Assembly (NCBI RefSeq): GCF_001427105.1
Contig: NZ_LMGI01000002.1
Location: 1,672,866 to 1,736,865 of the forward strand
Length of the DNA: 64,000 nt
Origin: Sphingopyxis sp. Root154
GTDB lineage: Bacteria; Pseudomonadota; Alphaproteobacteria; Sphingomonadales; Sphingomonadaceae
Direction of reading: 5' to 3'
The translations under genes were made by a program, and so were the position numbers. The notes under the pieces were generated by a model. It ran no database searches, was not told the DNA's origin, and was given only the letters and a program-made list of their open reading frames with translations. This document shows positions 33,913-42,637 of this stretch, piece after piece (position 1 is the first letter of the stretch; the number at the start of each line of letters is the position of its first letter).

Positions 33913-33924
33913 TTCATATATGAA
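33913..33924. promoter_or_regulatory. Perfect 12-bp palindrome, likely Lrp/PutR operator
   Basis: TTCATATATGAA lies between the divergent putA and Lrp-type genes, in an AT-rich stretch that contrasts with the surroundings. Lrp-family regulators bind such AT-centred palindromes. Activation of putA by the neighbouring regulator is a known arrangement in alphaproteobacteria. Confidence 0.5.
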
Positions 33925-33959
33925 TTGACCAAGTTTCCCTGAATCATTAGCCAATATCT

Positions 33960-34430
33960 ATGAAGAATGGCCAATCCACAGTCGAATTGGACGAGTTCGA
34001 TCGCAAGATCCTTGCGATTCTGGGCCGCGACGGAAGGATCACTTTTACCGAACTGGCATTGCAGGTCGGCCTGTCGAAGACGCCGTGCCAGCAGCGCGTC
34101 AAACGTCTTGTCGACAGCGGGCTGATCACCGGCTTTCGCGCGATCGTCGATCCCGCCAAGGTCGGGCTGGACCATGTCGCCTTTGCCGAGGTCAAGCTGT
34201 CGGACACGCGCGAGGAGGCGCTCAAACAATTCAATGCCGCCGTGCGGCAGATTCCCGAAGTCGAGGAATGCCACATGATCGCGAGCAATTTCGATTATCT
34301 CCTGAAGGTCCGCACGCCCGACATCCGTCGCTATCGCATCGTGCTCGGCGAAAAGATCTCGAGCCTGCCGCACGTCGCGAGCACCTCGACCTTCGTCGCG
34401 ATGGAGACCATCTGCGAATCGGCGCGCTGA
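33960..34430 (+). CDS. putR: Lrp/AsnC-family regulator, probable PutR
   Basis: The product has 156 residues. N-terminal HTH: LDEFDRKILAILGRDGRITFTELALQVGLSKTPCQQRVKRLVDSGLI. C-terminal RAM/ACT-like ligand domain: VAFAEVKLSDTREEALKQFN, EVEECHMIASNFDYLLKVRTPDI. It is adjacent to and divergent from putA, as PutR is in Agrobacterium and Rhodobacter, where it activates putA in response to proline. That function is inferred from family and position. Confidence 0.88.
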   Translation: MKNGQSTVELDEFDRKILAILGRDGRITFTELALQVGLSKTPCQQRVKRLVDSGLITGFRAIVDPAKVGLDHVAFAEVKLSDTREEALKQFNAAVRQIPEVEECHMIASNFDYLLKVRTPDIRRYRIVLGEKISSLPHVASTSTFVAMETICESAR

Positions 34431-34443
34431 CTTCGGCGGCCGC

Positions 34444-36042
34444 CTAACGAGCCTCGAAAAAGGCCGGCGTACGGCCCGCGTTCGTTTCTTCATAAAAAGC
34501 GGCGAATCGGTCCGCTGGCAGCGCTTCCGAATATCGCCAGCCCTGGGCAAATTCCACGCCCGCGTCGCGCAGATACATTTCCTGCGCCTCCGTTTCGACG
34601 CCCTCCGCGACGATGTGGAAGTTCAGGCCGTGCGCCATTTCGATGATGTGCGGGACGATGACGCTGGTCGCCGCATCCTTGCCGATAGCATCGACGAAGG
34701 ATTTGTCGATCTTGAGCGCATCGAGAGGCAAGGTCTCGAGAAGCGAGAGGCTGGAATAGCCGGTGCCGAAATCGTCGATCGCCACCAGGTGGCCCGCAGC
34801 GCGCGCCTGTTCGATCGTCGCGCGCGCGGCTGCGGCGTTCATGAAACCACGCTCGGTCGCCTCGAGCCATATTTGCGAAGGCTCGATGCCCGCCCCGGAA
34901 AGCGCGGCCGCCAGCACGGCAAGGAAACGGCCGCTCTGCATATCGGCGGCCGAAATGTTGATCGCGACGTGGATGGACCGTTCCTTGCGCAGCATTTCGG
35001 CAAGGTCGACGACGACGGTTTCGATGACGAGATCGGTCAGCGGCTCGACCAGCCCGGTCTGCTCGGCGAGCGGAAAAAACAGGTCGGGCGCGACCCATTC
35101 GCCATCGGGGCGGTGCCACCGCGCCAGCGCTTCGGCGCCGATGCACAGTCCTGTCGAAAGCTCGATGATGGGTTGATAGAAGGCGACGAATTCGCGGCGC
35201 CTGATGGCGATTTCGAGTTCCTTGCGCGGCGACAGCCGTTGCCGCGACAGCCACAGCACGAGGCCGACGAGCGCGGCGGAGATCGCGACGCCGATCGGCA
35301 CGAGATACCATAGATCGCGGTCGATCCGCGCCTCCACCAACGCACGGTCGGTTATCGCAAACGCCCGGAGCCCCTTGCGCTCGGCCGACGCGAACATTTG
35401 GTTCCTCCAGCGCCCCGAGCCCCCATGGCGCGCGATGCGCGCGACGAGGTCCGCGTGCGCCGGTCCCGAGGTCGACAGGATCTTGCCGTCCAAGGTCGCG
35501 ACGCCGAGCGTCATCTTGGTATCGGTCAAGACGTCGACCAGCCGCTCGGGCTTTATGAGGATATTGTGGTCGCCGCGGCTGAGCGCGTGAACCGTGCCGC
35601 CGCTGGTGACAATCGGCCTGACGTTCAGGTGGATGCCGATCCCGCCCGGCAGCTGCGTGTCGGGCGATTCGATCGCAACGGGGCGACCGACCTTGCCCCA
35701 GCTTGTGCAGGCCAGCTTTCCGTCCATAAAATAGCCGACTTCGTCGACTGGCTGCGCATCGATCGTGAGTTGCCGCATTCGCGCTATGTGCGCAGCATCG
35801 CAACCATGTCGGTTTTCGCGCTCCAGTCGCCCAAAAACGCCCTCGACCATTCGGATATTGCCGGTTGCGCGTTCGAGCGTCCAATCCGCATATTCGATAA
35901 GGTGCCGGTTTTCATCCTCGACGGCTTTGTGCCGCGCATAGACGGCGATCGCGATCAGGGGCAGGATCGCGGCGAGAATCGCCAGGCAGGATGCAATGAT
36001 GATGATCGTCCTGCGCCGCATACTCGCCCCATCGAACATCAT
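34444..36042 (-). CDS. CSS-motif EAL-domain cyclic-di-GMP phosphodiesterase
   Basis: The product is up to 532 residues; an ATG at 36021 is also possible. Transmembrane helix 1 is IIIIASCLAILAAILPLIAIAV, and a periplasmic sensor domain of ~200 residues follows with LACTSWG, which fits the CSS-type pattern. Helix 2 (LVPIGVAISAALVGLVLWL) leads to an EAL domain with all key parts: GAEALARW, NISAADMQSG, LEATERGF, IDDFGTGYSSLSLLETLPLDALKIDKSFV and VAEGVETEAQ. The catalytic Glu, Asn, Asp and Lys are retained, so it should hydrolyse c-di-GMP. In this class the periplasmic cysteines control activity through DsbA/B and proteolysis (family knowledge). Confidence 0.92.
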   Translation of the reverse strand: MMFDGASMRRRTIIIIASCLAILAAILPLIAIAVYARHKAVEDENRHLIEYADWTLERATGNIRMVEGVFGRLERENRHGCDAAHIARMRQLTIDAQPVDEVGYFMDGKLACTSWGKVGRPVAIESPDTQLPGGIGIHLNVRPIVTSGGTVHALSRGDHNILIKPERLVDVLTDTKMTLGVATLDGKILSTSGPAHADLVARIARHGGSGRWRNQMFASAERKGLRAFAITDRALVEARIDRDLWYLVPIGVAISAALVGLVLWLSRQRLSPRKELEIAIRRREFVAFYQPIIELSTGLCIGAEALARWHRPDGEWVAPDLFFPLAEQTGLVEPLTDLVIETVVVDLAEMLRKERSIHVAINISAADMQSGRFLAVLAAALSGAGIEPSQIWLEATERGFMNAAAARATIEQARAAGHLVAIDDFGTGYSSLSLLETLPLDALKIDKSFVDAIGKDAATSVIVPHIIEMAHGLNFHIVAEGVETEAQEMYLRDAGVEFAQGWRYSEALPADRFAAFYEETNAGRTPAFFEAR

Positions 36043-36269
36043 CCGCCGATGACGCTTCCCGCGTAACCAATCGAACGAAAATGCATGGAAAAAGAATAAA
36101 TCTCAAGCACAGCAAGTTCCGGCCGTCAGGTGCAGCATCGCAAGTCGCGCCACCACCGTTCTTCCGTAAGCTTGACCCATGACTTCAAACGCGGCAAAGG
36201 CGGCGCTGTCAGCCAATGCCGCGAAAACCGTTTGTAAAAATGGTTGCCGACAGCATGATCGGTTGGAAT

Positions 36270-36343
36270 GCGGGTGTAGCTCAATGGTAGAGCTTTTGCT
36301 TCCCAAGCAAGTGACGAGGGTTCGATTCCCTTCACCCGCTCCA
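36270..36343 (+). tRNA. tRNA-Gly (anticodon CCC)
   Basis: Acceptor GCGGGTG/CACCCGC, D arm GTAGCTCAATGGTAGAGC, anticodon stem TTTGC/GCAAG with loop TTCCCAA, T loop TTCGATTC, CCA encoded. It is 74 nt long. It is a different isoacceptor from the tRNA-Gly near 3.4 kb. Confidence 0.97.
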
Positions 36344-36390
36344 GGCTTTCGCAGCGATTGGGCGGAGCTAAATCGCGATCTGCGAAAGCC
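36344..36390 (+). terminator. Hairpin immediately after tRNA-Gly(CCC)
   Basis: GGCTTTCGCAG (36344-36354) pairs with CTGCGAAAGCC (36380-36390), extended inside by CGATT/AATCG. It starts at the base after the CCA end. No T-run follows, so it may be a processing or stop signal rather than a classic terminator. A further small hairpin CGTGGC-TTT-GCCACG (36424-36438) faces the end of the minus-strand gene. Confidence 0.4.
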
Positions 36391-36446
36391 CGGCCGATCT
36401 CGCGCAGCAGCGAGGATCGACGGCGTGGCTTTGCCACGACGAAACG

Positions 36447-37229
36447 CTAACCCTCGAGCCGCTCCACCTTCACCGACTGGCTGACGAACGCAATATCGCG
36501 ATACGCCGTCAGGAAGGAAATATCGGCGGCGTCGCGCCCGACGCAGATGCGCGCCATTTCTGAGGCGCGCGCCATGCCCGTCGCGTCAACGAGGTGCCAG
36601 TCGCCATCGAGGAAGACTTCGGCGACGGCGTGGAAATCCTGCGGTGCGACGCGGAGCGCATATGCGCTCGCCATCCGCGCCGGGATATGCGCGGCGCGCG
36701 CGAGCGCGATCATCACATGCGCATAGTCGCGGCACACACCGCGACGTTCGACGAAGCTGTCGAGCGCGCCCGTCTCGGCATCGCTCGAACCCGAAACATA
36801 GGTGAAACGGCTTTCGATCCAGTCGCGCATCCGGCCGATCTTCGCTCCGCCCTCATGGTCGCCGAAGCGGCGCTCGACGAAGGCGTGAAACTTGTTCGAC
36901 GGGCAATAGCGCGATTCGTTGAGATAGGGGATCGCCCCGGCCGGCAATCGGTGGAGCGGCACCGCGGCGAGCGAGCGGAAGTCGGTGTCGGGGCGGTCGA
37001 TCTCGACCCGCGCGCGATATTCGGCGCGGAGGCTCCCTTCGGCACGCAGCCAGATCGGCTCGCAAATGCCGTCGGCGGCCGGAACGCGCGCGACAAATTC
37101 GGGGGTGCCGACGTCGAGCGACGCGCCGAGGACGCGCTGGCCGTGCCCGTTCGCGGCCTCGATCTGCAGCATCAGGTCGACGGGCTCGGACAGCCGATAA
37201 TTTAGGGAGGCGGAAATTTCGAGTTTCAT
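36447..37229 (-). CDS. Transglutaminase-like cysteine protease family protein
   Basis: The product has 260 residues. The N-terminal beta domain (~1-110) is followed by a transglutaminase core with the catalytic triad: Cys in RRGVCRDYAHVMIALARAAHIPARM, His in DFHAVAEVFLDGDWHLVD, and Asp in that same HLVDATG strand. Relatives often sit beside circularly permuted ATP-grasp and alpha-E genes, but those are absent here. It has no signal peptide, so it is probably cytoplasmic. The substrate is unknown. Confidence 0.85.
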   Translation of the reverse strand: MKLEISASLNYRLSEPVDLMLQIEAANGHGQRVLGASLDVGTPEFVARVPAADGICEPIWLRAEGSLRAEYRARVEIDRPDTDFRSLAAVPLHRLPAGAIPYLNESRYCPSNKFHAFVERRFGDHEGGAKIGRMRDWIESRFTYVSGSSDAETGALDSFVERRGVCRDYAHVMIALARAAHIPARMASAYALRVAPQDFHAVAEVFLDGDWHLVDATGMARASEMARICVGRDAADISFLTAYRDIAFVSQSVKVERLEG

Positions 37230-37289
37230 CTATCGGCAACGCATGAGGGAGGGTTCGGTGGCGCTAGGGACAGCAGAAAGAAAGAGCAA

Positions 37290-38543
37290 GTGACGCCGGC
37301 GCGGACCATCCCGTTCATCGTCGCGACGATCTTCATGGACGCGGTCGGTTTCGGCATCATCATGCCGGTGCTGCCGCAGCTCGTGATGGAGGTCGGCGAG
37401 GTCGATCTGCCTCACGCGATCGAGGTCGGCGCGTGGATCGGCCTCGTCATGGCGATCGCGACCTTCCTCGCCTCACCGGTGCTCGGCAATCTGTCCGATC
37501 ATTTCGGGCGTCGGCGCGTGCTGCTGCTCGCGCTTGGCGGGCTTGCCATCGACTATGCGCTGCTGACGATCGTCGAGACCTTGCCATGGCTGTTCATCGC
37601 GCGCGCGCTGTCGGGCATTTTCGGCGGCAGCTATGCCGCGGCGCAGGCGGCGATCGCCGACATCACCAAGCCCGAGGAACGCGCGCGTAATTTCGGCTTC
37701 GTCGGCGCGGCGTTCGGCGTCGGCTTCGTCGCGGGTCCCGCCATCGGCGGCTTCCTCGGCGAGATCAGCCCGCGCGCACCGTTCGTGGCGGCCGCGATCC
37801 TTGCCGCCGCCAACATGTTCTATGGCTATTTCATCTTCCCCGAAACATTGCCGCCCGAACGCCGCCGCACCTTCGACTGGCGCCGCGCCAATCCGCTTGG
37901 TGCGTGGAAGACAATGCGCGCGCTGCCCGGCATGGACGGCGTCGCTGGGGTGCTCGTGCTGTGGCAGATCGCTAGTCTCGTCTATCCGATGACGTGGAGT
38001 TTCTATTGCATCGCGCAGCTCGGCTGGACGCCGGGCATGATCGGCGCGAGCCTTGCCGCGGTCGGGGTGATGATCGCGCTCGGGCAGGTCTTTGTCGTCG
38101 GCCCCGCAGTGGCGCGCTTCGGCGAGCGTGACGCGGCGACGCTCGGCATCCTCGTCGCGACCCTGGTCTATGTCGGCTACGCCTTAACCACCTCGACGGC
38201 CGGCGCCTTCCTGCTGTTGATCCCCGTTGCGTTGCAGGCGCCCGTGCAGCCCTCGCTGATGGCGATGATGTCGCGCCGCGCGACCGCCGAAACGCAAGGC
38301 GAGGTGCAGGGAATTTCGGCGATGGCGATGGGTCTTGGGCAGCTTTTTGCGCCGCTGCTGCTCACCGGAACGATGGCCTATTTCACCGCAGACGGCGCGC
38401 CGGTGCATTTCCCCGGCGCGGCCTTTGTCGTCGCGGCGATCTTTGGCCTGCTCGCGATCCTGATGCTCCGCCGCCTGCCACGCGCGACACGAACAAGCGA
38501 CGATGATGCGGCCGATCAGATGCCGCCGTCGGTCACCGCATAG
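37290..38543 (+). CDS. TetA/TCR-like MFS efflux transporter
   Basis: Start GTG 37290. The product has 417 residues with 12 predicted transmembrane segments. MFS motif A is [17 protein letters not shown] after TM2. The TM1 sequence [16 protein letters not shown] and the [17 protein letters not shown] segment are typical of tetracycline-type drug:H+ antiporters. Chromosomal sphingomonad copies are common and do not by themselves imply tetracycline resistance; substrate unknown. The 3' end overlaps the convergent cinA by 28 bases. Confidence 0.82.
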   Translation: MTPARTIPFIVATIFMDAVGFGIIMPVLPQLVMEVGEVDLPHAIEVGAWIGLVMAIATFLASPVLGNLSDHFGRRRVLLLALGGLAIDYALLTIVETLPWLFIARALSGIFGGSYAAAQAAIADITKPEERARNFGFVGAAFGVGFVAGPAIGGFLGEISPRAPFVAAAILAAANMFYGYFIFPETLPPERRRTFDWRRANPLGAWKTMRALPGMDGVAGVLVLWQIASLVYPMTWSFYCIAQLGWTPGMIGASLAAVGVMIALGQVFVVGPAVARFGERDAATLGILVATLVYVGYALTTSTAGAFLLLIPVALQAPVQPSLMAMMSRRATAETQGEVQGISAMAMGLGQLFAPLLLTGTMAYFTADGAPVHFPGAAFVVAAIFGLLAILMLRRLPRATRTSDDDAADQMPPSVTA

Positions 38544-39277
38544 CCAAGGGCTTCGAAGCCGGCGGTCAACGCACCGACGCACGCCGCGACCTGTTCGCCG
38601 TCGGTCGAACGGATAACGAAATTGGCGCCGATCTTGCCCTCGCGAAAGAAGGGATAGCTGCCGATCGCAACGCCGGGATAATCCTTCTCGCCCTGACGCA
38701 GCAGGTCGGCGATCTCGCTTTCAGGCGCCCACGCGCCGATCGTGCGCGCGACGAGCGGCGCGCCGCCCTCAAGCTCGCCGGTCAGCGCGTCGAGCATCCC
38801 CGCGGTGATGTGCGGCACCCCCGCCATCACGAACAGATTGCCGATGCGGATCCCCGGCGCGCCCGACATGCGGTTTGGGATCAGGTCGGCACCGTCGGGT
38901 ACGCGCGCCATACGCAGCCGTGCCTCGGTCAGCTCGCTGCCGCGCGCGGTGTAATAATTTTCAAGGATCGCGCGCGCAGTCGGATGGATGACGACGCCGA
39001 CGCCGAGCGCCTTCGCCACCGCATCGACAGTGATGTCGTCGTGCGTCGGGCCGATACCGCCGGTGGTGAAGACATAGTCGTAGCGCGCGCGGATCGCGTT
39101 CAGCGCATCGACAATCTCCTGCTCGACATCGGGAACGATCCGCACTTCGCGCAGGCGGATGCCCTGCACCTCGAGCCAGGTCGCAATCTGCGCGACATTC
39201 TTGTCCTGCGTGCGGCCCGAGAGAATCTCGTCGCCGATCACCAGCACGGCGGCGGTCCAGATGCGTTCGTCGCTCAT
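38516..39277 (-). CDS. cinA: MoaB/Mog-domain protein (CinA N-terminal type)
   Basis: The product has 253 residues. The MoCF-binding domain shows AAVLVIGDEILSGRTQDKN, YDYVFTTGGIGPTHDDITVDAVAKALG and RMARVPDGADLI. This corresponds to the N-terminal half of CinA, which carries ADP-ribose pyrophosphatase-type activity in some family members. The C-terminal NMN-amidase domain is absent, as in many short alphaproteobacterial versions. The 'competence/damage-inducible' name is historical. Confidence 0.88.
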   Translation of the reverse strand: MSDERIWTAAVLVIGDEILSGRTQDKNVAQIATWLEVQGIRLREVRIVPDVEQEIVDALNAIRARYDYVFTTGGIGPTHDDITVDAVAKALGVGVVIHPTARAILENYYTARGSELTEARLRMARVPDGADLIPNRMSGAPGIRIGNLFVMAGVPHITAGMLDALTGELEGGAPLVARTIGAWAPESEIADLLRQGEKDYPGVAIGSYPFFREGKIGANFVIRSTDGEQVAACVGALTAGFEALGYAVTDGGI

Positions 39278-39379
39278 GCCCTTGCCTTAGCTGCGAATGG
39301 TGACAAAACAAGCCCGCTGGCAGTCGGATAATGTTCTTGATATGTTCGTATTCGAATCGAACCGCATGGGAGAAGCGCG

Positions 39380-40009
39380 ATGGCCGAAGACCTTATTTTC
39401 TATACCAATCCGATGTCGCGCGGGCAGATCGCCCGCTGGATGCTCGAAGAGGTCGGCGCGCCCTATGAACCGCGCATCCTGGATTATGGCACGACGATGA
39501 AGAGCGCCGACTATCTCGCGATCAACCCGATGGGCAAGGTTCCGGCGGTGGTCCACAATGGCAAGGTCGTCACCGAATGCGCCGCGATCTGCGCGTATCT
39601 CGCCGACGCCTTCCCCGAAGCCGGCCTCGCGCCCGATGTGGCCGACCGGGCCGATTATTATCGCTGGCTGTTCTTCACTTCGGGCCCCGTCGAGCAAGCG
39701 ATCACCGCCAAGCATTTCGGCGTCGAACCCGATGCCGACCAACAGCGCATGGCGGGCTTCGGCTCGCTGCCCGCCGCGCTTGACGCCCTCGAAAGTGCGG
39801 TCGCGGGTAAAACCTATGTCGCGGGCGACCGCTTCAGCGCCGCCGACGTCTATGTCGGCAGCCAGATCGACTGGGGGCTGCAGTTCGGCACCATCCCCTC
39901 GCGCCCGGCGTTCGAGGCCTATGTCGCACCGCTTCGCGAGCGCGCCGCGTACAAGCGCGCGAAGGAGATCGACAATGCGCTGATCGCCGAGATGCAGGCT
40001 GCGCAATGA
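39380..40009 (+). CDS. Glutathione S-transferase
   Basis: The product has 209 residues. The N-terminal thioredoxin-like domain has FYTNPMSRGQIARWMLEEVGAPYE, the cis-Pro KVPAVVHNGKVVTECAAICAYLAD glutathione site and a serine rather than tyrosine at the start. The C-terminal all-helical domain has FSAADVYVGSQIDW. It conjugates or reduces electrophiles using glutathione; the natural substrate is unknown. Its stop overlaps the start of the downstream GNAT gene (ATGA). Confidence 0.9.
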   Translation: MAEDLIFYTNPMSRGQIARWMLEEVGAPYEPRILDYGTTMKSADYLAINPMGKVPAVVHNGKVVTECAAICAYLADAFPEAGLAPDVADRADYYRWLFFTSGPVEQAITAKHFGVEPDADQQRMAGFGSLPAALDALESAVAGKTYVAGDRFSAADVYVGSQIDWGLQFGTIPSRPAFEAYVAPLRERAAYKRAKEIDNALIAEMQAAQ

Positions 40010-40572
40010 CGTTACCACTTCCGGACCTCGCGACCGAAACACTCCTGCTGCGACCGCTGGTGCTGGAAGATCATTCCGCCATTCAGGCCATTTTCCCGCA
40101 ATGGCAGATCGTGCGCCATTTGAATCCATTCGTTCCATGGCCCTATCCCGACGACGGCGCACTGACCTTTGTCCGCGACGTCGCGCTTCCGGCGATGCGG
40201 GAGGGCAAGGCGTGGCACTGGTCGATCCGACCGCGGCAGGAGCCCGGCACCCTGATCGGGGTCATCAGCCTGATGCTCGATCCCGACGACAACCGCGGTT
40301 TCTGGCTCGATCCGGTCCATTGGGGCAAAGGCTTGATGCGCGAAGCGAGCGATGCCGTGACCGATTATTGGTTCGACGTGCTTGATCAGCCGGTCCTGCG
40401 CGTGCCCAAGGCGATCGACAATCGCGCATCGCGCGCCATCTCGACCGGCAGCGGCATGCGTGCCGTTTGGTGCGGCGAAAAGCGCTATGTCGAAGGCCCC
40501 TTACCCTCGGAATTATGGGAAATCACCGCCGATGAATGGCGGGCGAGGCGCATCCTCCGCCCTGACCAATAA
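40006..40572 (+). CDS. GNAT-family acetyltransferase (RimJ/RimL-like)
   Basis: The product has 188 residues. TETLLLRPLVLEDHSAIQAIFPQW is the usual RimL-type opening. IGVISLMLDPDDNRGFWLDPVHWGKGLMREASDAVTDYWF contains the acetyl-CoA loop (here WGKGLM), and the partner region DNRASRAISTGSGM follows. It probably N-acetylates a protein or small molecule; target unknown. It is translationally coupled to the GST gene upstream. Confidence 0.88.
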   Translation: MTLPLPDLATETLLLRPLVLEDHSAIQAIFPQWQIVRHLNPFVPWPYPDDGALTFVRDVALPAMREGKAWHWSIRPRQEPGTLIGVISLMLDPDDNRGFWLDPVHWGKGLMREASDAVTDYWFDVLDQPVLRVPKAIDNRASRAISTGSGMRAVWCGEKRYVEGPLPSELWEITADEWRARRILRPDQ

Positions 40573-40603
40573 AAAGAGCCCGGCGAATCGCTCCGCCGGG
40601 CTC
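40571..40603 (-). terminator. Terminator of the BI-1 family gene
   Basis: GAGCCCGGCG (40576-40585) pairs with 40594-40603. On the minus strand the stem is followed by TTTTT, which overlaps the stop codon of the convergent GNAT gene. It may serve both strands. Confidence 0.8.
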
Positions 40604-40628
40604 CCTTGTTTCGTTCTGTCCGTCCCGC

Positions 40629-41357
40629 TTAGTCGCGGCTGCCCATCAGGTTGAGCAGGAAGGTGAACATGTTGACGAAGTCGAGGTAGAGCGTCAGCGC
40701 GCCCATTACCACCGACTTGCCGACAAAGTCGGTCCCGCGGACATAGAAATACATGCTCTTGATCTTCTGTGTGTCATAGGCGGTGAGGCCCGCGAACAGC
40801 AGCACGCCGATCACGCTGATCGCTAGGCTGAGCGCGCTCGACTGCAGGAACAGGTTGATCAGCATCGCAACGAGGATGCCGACCACGCCCATGATCAGGA
40901 AGGTGCCGAAACCCGACAGATCCTTTTTGGTCGTATAGCCGTAGAGGCTAAGACCAATGAACGCCGCGGCGGTCGCGAAGAAGGTGGTTGCGATCGACGT
41001 GCCCGTGAAGGCGATGAAGATCGTCGACATCGACAGCCCCATCACCGCGGCATAGACCCAGAACAATGCCTGCGCCGCCGGCGTCGACAGCTTGTTGATC
41101 CCGAAGCTCAGCACCAGCACGAAAGCCAGCGGCGCGAGAGCGACGACCCACATCAGCGGGCTGCCGATCAGCGAGGCGGTAAAGCCCGACTGAAACGCCA
41201 GCAACGCGACGATGCCGGTCAGCAGCACGCCCGAGCCCATATAATTGTAAACCGACAGCATGTACGACCGCAGGCCGGCATCGACGGCCTGGTCCATTGC
41301 GTTCGCGCCGGCACCAAAACCGGAAGCCGCCATATTGGGGTCGTTCCACTTCGCCAT
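40629..41357 (-). CDS. Bax inhibitor-1/YccA-family membrane protein
   Basis: The product has 242 residues with seven hydrophobic segments (YMGSGVLLTGIVALLAF, PLMWVVALAPLAFVLVLSFG, LFWVYAAVMGLSMSTIFIAFTG and others). The family's late motif TAYDTQKIKSMY and the final LYLDFVNMFTFLLNLMG are present. BI-1 family members are inner-membrane proteins linked to calcium leak and to FtsH-dependent quality control in E. coli. The specific role here is unknown. Confidence 0.92.
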   Translation of the reverse strand: MAKWNDPNMAASGFGAGANAMDQAVDAGLRSYMLSVYNYMGSGVLLTGIVALLAFQSGFTASLIGSPLMWVVALAPLAFVLVLSFGINKLSTPAAQALFWVYAAVMGLSMSTIFIAFTGTSIATTFFATAAAFIGLSLYGYTTKKDLSGFGTFLIMGVVGILVAMLINLFLQSSALSLAISVIGVLLFAGLTAYDTQKIKSMYFYVRGTDFVGKSVVMGALTLYLDFVNMFTFLLNLMGSRD

Positions 41358-41514
41358 TGTCTTTACTCCATCACCGGCCAGCCCATACCGGCCGTAGGCA
41401 GCAATATCGGGACTTTCCCTTCTTGTTTCAAGCGAAACCGGACAAGAGCAATATTATTGCCTTCCCGGCGGTTAGGGGTCGCGATCCGGAATCCCGCCCT
41501 CTATGCTCGCCGCC

Positions 41515-42132
41515 ATGTCCACGCACCGCCTGTTCGTCGCGCTGCGCCCGCCGCGCCCGGTCCGCGACATATTGCTCGCAGCGATGCACGGCATCGCGGG
41601 CGCGCGCTGGCAGAATGACGAGCAGCTCCACCTGACCCTGCGCTTCATCGGCGAGGTCGATCACCATATGGCCGAGGATATCGCCGCGGCGCTCGGCGCG
41701 CTTTATGCCCCGGCGGTGACCGCGCGGATCGCAGGCATCGGCCTGTTCGAACGGCAGGGCCGACCGCACATGATCTGGGCGGGGGTCGAGCCACACGAAC
41801 CGCTCGCGGCGCTGCACCGCAAGGTCGACCAGCTCCTCGCGCGCGTCGGCGTCGCGCCCGAGACGCGCGCCTTTACCCCGCATGTGACGCTCGCGCGACT
41901 GAACCGTGGATCAGGTCCGGTCGCATCCTTCCTCGCGCTGAACAGCGACCTGGCCAGCCCGGCTTTCGAATTTGGCCATGTCACGCTGTATGAAAGCGAA
42001 CTGGGGCATGGCGGTTCACGCTATCATCCGGTGGCGCGTTATCCGCTGGACGGCGAAAATTCGGCAACGAGCGCGGCGGCGACCGCATCGACATCGTCCC
42101 ATGTCGCGGCAAAGCCGTCGTCTTCGCCATAA
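41515..42132 (+). CDS. thpR: RNA 2',3'-cyclic phosphodiesterase (2'-5' RNA ligase family)
   Basis: The product has 205 residues. The two HxTx motifs HLTLRF and HVTLAR, ~80 residues apart, define the active site of this 2H phosphoesterase family, which hydrolyses or ligates 2',5' RNA ends. The fold ends around HPVARYPL. The remaining ~25 residues (rich in Ala/Ser/Thr) are translated from DNA antisense to the convergent phosphatase gene, giving a 94-bp overlap; the tail is probably a recent run-on. Confidence 0.88.
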   Translation: MSTHRLFVALRPPRPVRDILLAAMHGIAGARWQNDEQLHLTLRFIGEVDHHMAEDIAAALGALYAPAVTARIAGIGLFERQGRPHMIWAGVEPHEPLAALHRKVDQLLARVGVAPETRAFTPHVTLARLNRGSGPVASFLALNSDLASPAFEFGHVTLYESELGHGGSRYHPVARYPLDGENSATSAAATASTSSHVAAKPSSSP

Positions 42133-42548
42133 TAGGGGTCGGTGACACCCTCCCCGCCGCGGCCGGGGAGCAGATCGAGCATCAGCCGGAGCTCAGCGGT
42201 CGCGTCGGGCGGCCGAATCGCGCGGGCGTCGCGCAAATTGCTCGCGTCGGCGGCGAGGATCAGGTTGAAATCGTAGAAGTCGGCGCGGCGGAGCTGGCGG
42301 CCGCGCAGCGCCGAAATGTCGATACCGCGGCGCCGCGCTTCGGCCTGCGCGCGGGCATCAGAGGCATGGCCGATATGCCAGTCGCCGGTTCCCGCCGAAT
42401 CGAGCGTGGCGTCGATGCCGGCACGGGCGAAAGCGGCGCGGGCGGCGCCCTCGGCGAGTGGGGAGCGGCAGATGTTGCCGAGGCAGAGGAAAAGGATCGC
42501 GGGCCCGGCAACTGCTCTATCATCGCGCATATCGACCATGTTCTCCAT
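42039..42548 (-). CDS. Low-molecular-weight protein tyrosine phosphatase
   Basis: The product is up to 169 residues; ATGs at 42548, 42539 and 42530 are all possible and the last removes a nonhomologous leader. The P-loop CLGNICRSP (C-x5-R) near the N-terminus and the general acid in VTDPYYG define the class. SAGTGDWHIGHASDARA and the DLLPG segment agree. It is cytoplasmic. Relatives act on protein phosphotyrosine or arginine, but the substrate here is unknown. Confidence 0.92.
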   Translation of the reverse strand: MENMVDMRDDRAVAGPAILFLCLGNICRSPLAEGAARAAFARAGIDATLDSAGTGDWHIGHASDARAQAEARRRGIDISALRGRQLRRADFYDFNLILAADASNLRDARAIRPPDATAELRLMLDLLPGRGGEGVTDPYYGEDDGFAATWDDVDAVAAALVAEFSPSSG

Positions 42549-42637
42549 AAAGTTGAACCGACTTTCAACTTGCGCCGTCGTCCGGCTCTGCTAGCCATGA
42601 GCCACAACAGATAACGGGTCAGGGAGAGGGTTGCCAG

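Noticed and set aside
31088..33928. 946-codon open frame antisense to putA
   Set aside because: It is a shadow frame: Arg/His/Glu-rich with no recognisable fold, while putA on the other strand is complete and conserved.
37290..38543. Tetracycline resistance determinant
   Set aside because: The sequence is TetA-like by family, but chromosomal homologues are common and nothing nearby suggests a resistance cassette.
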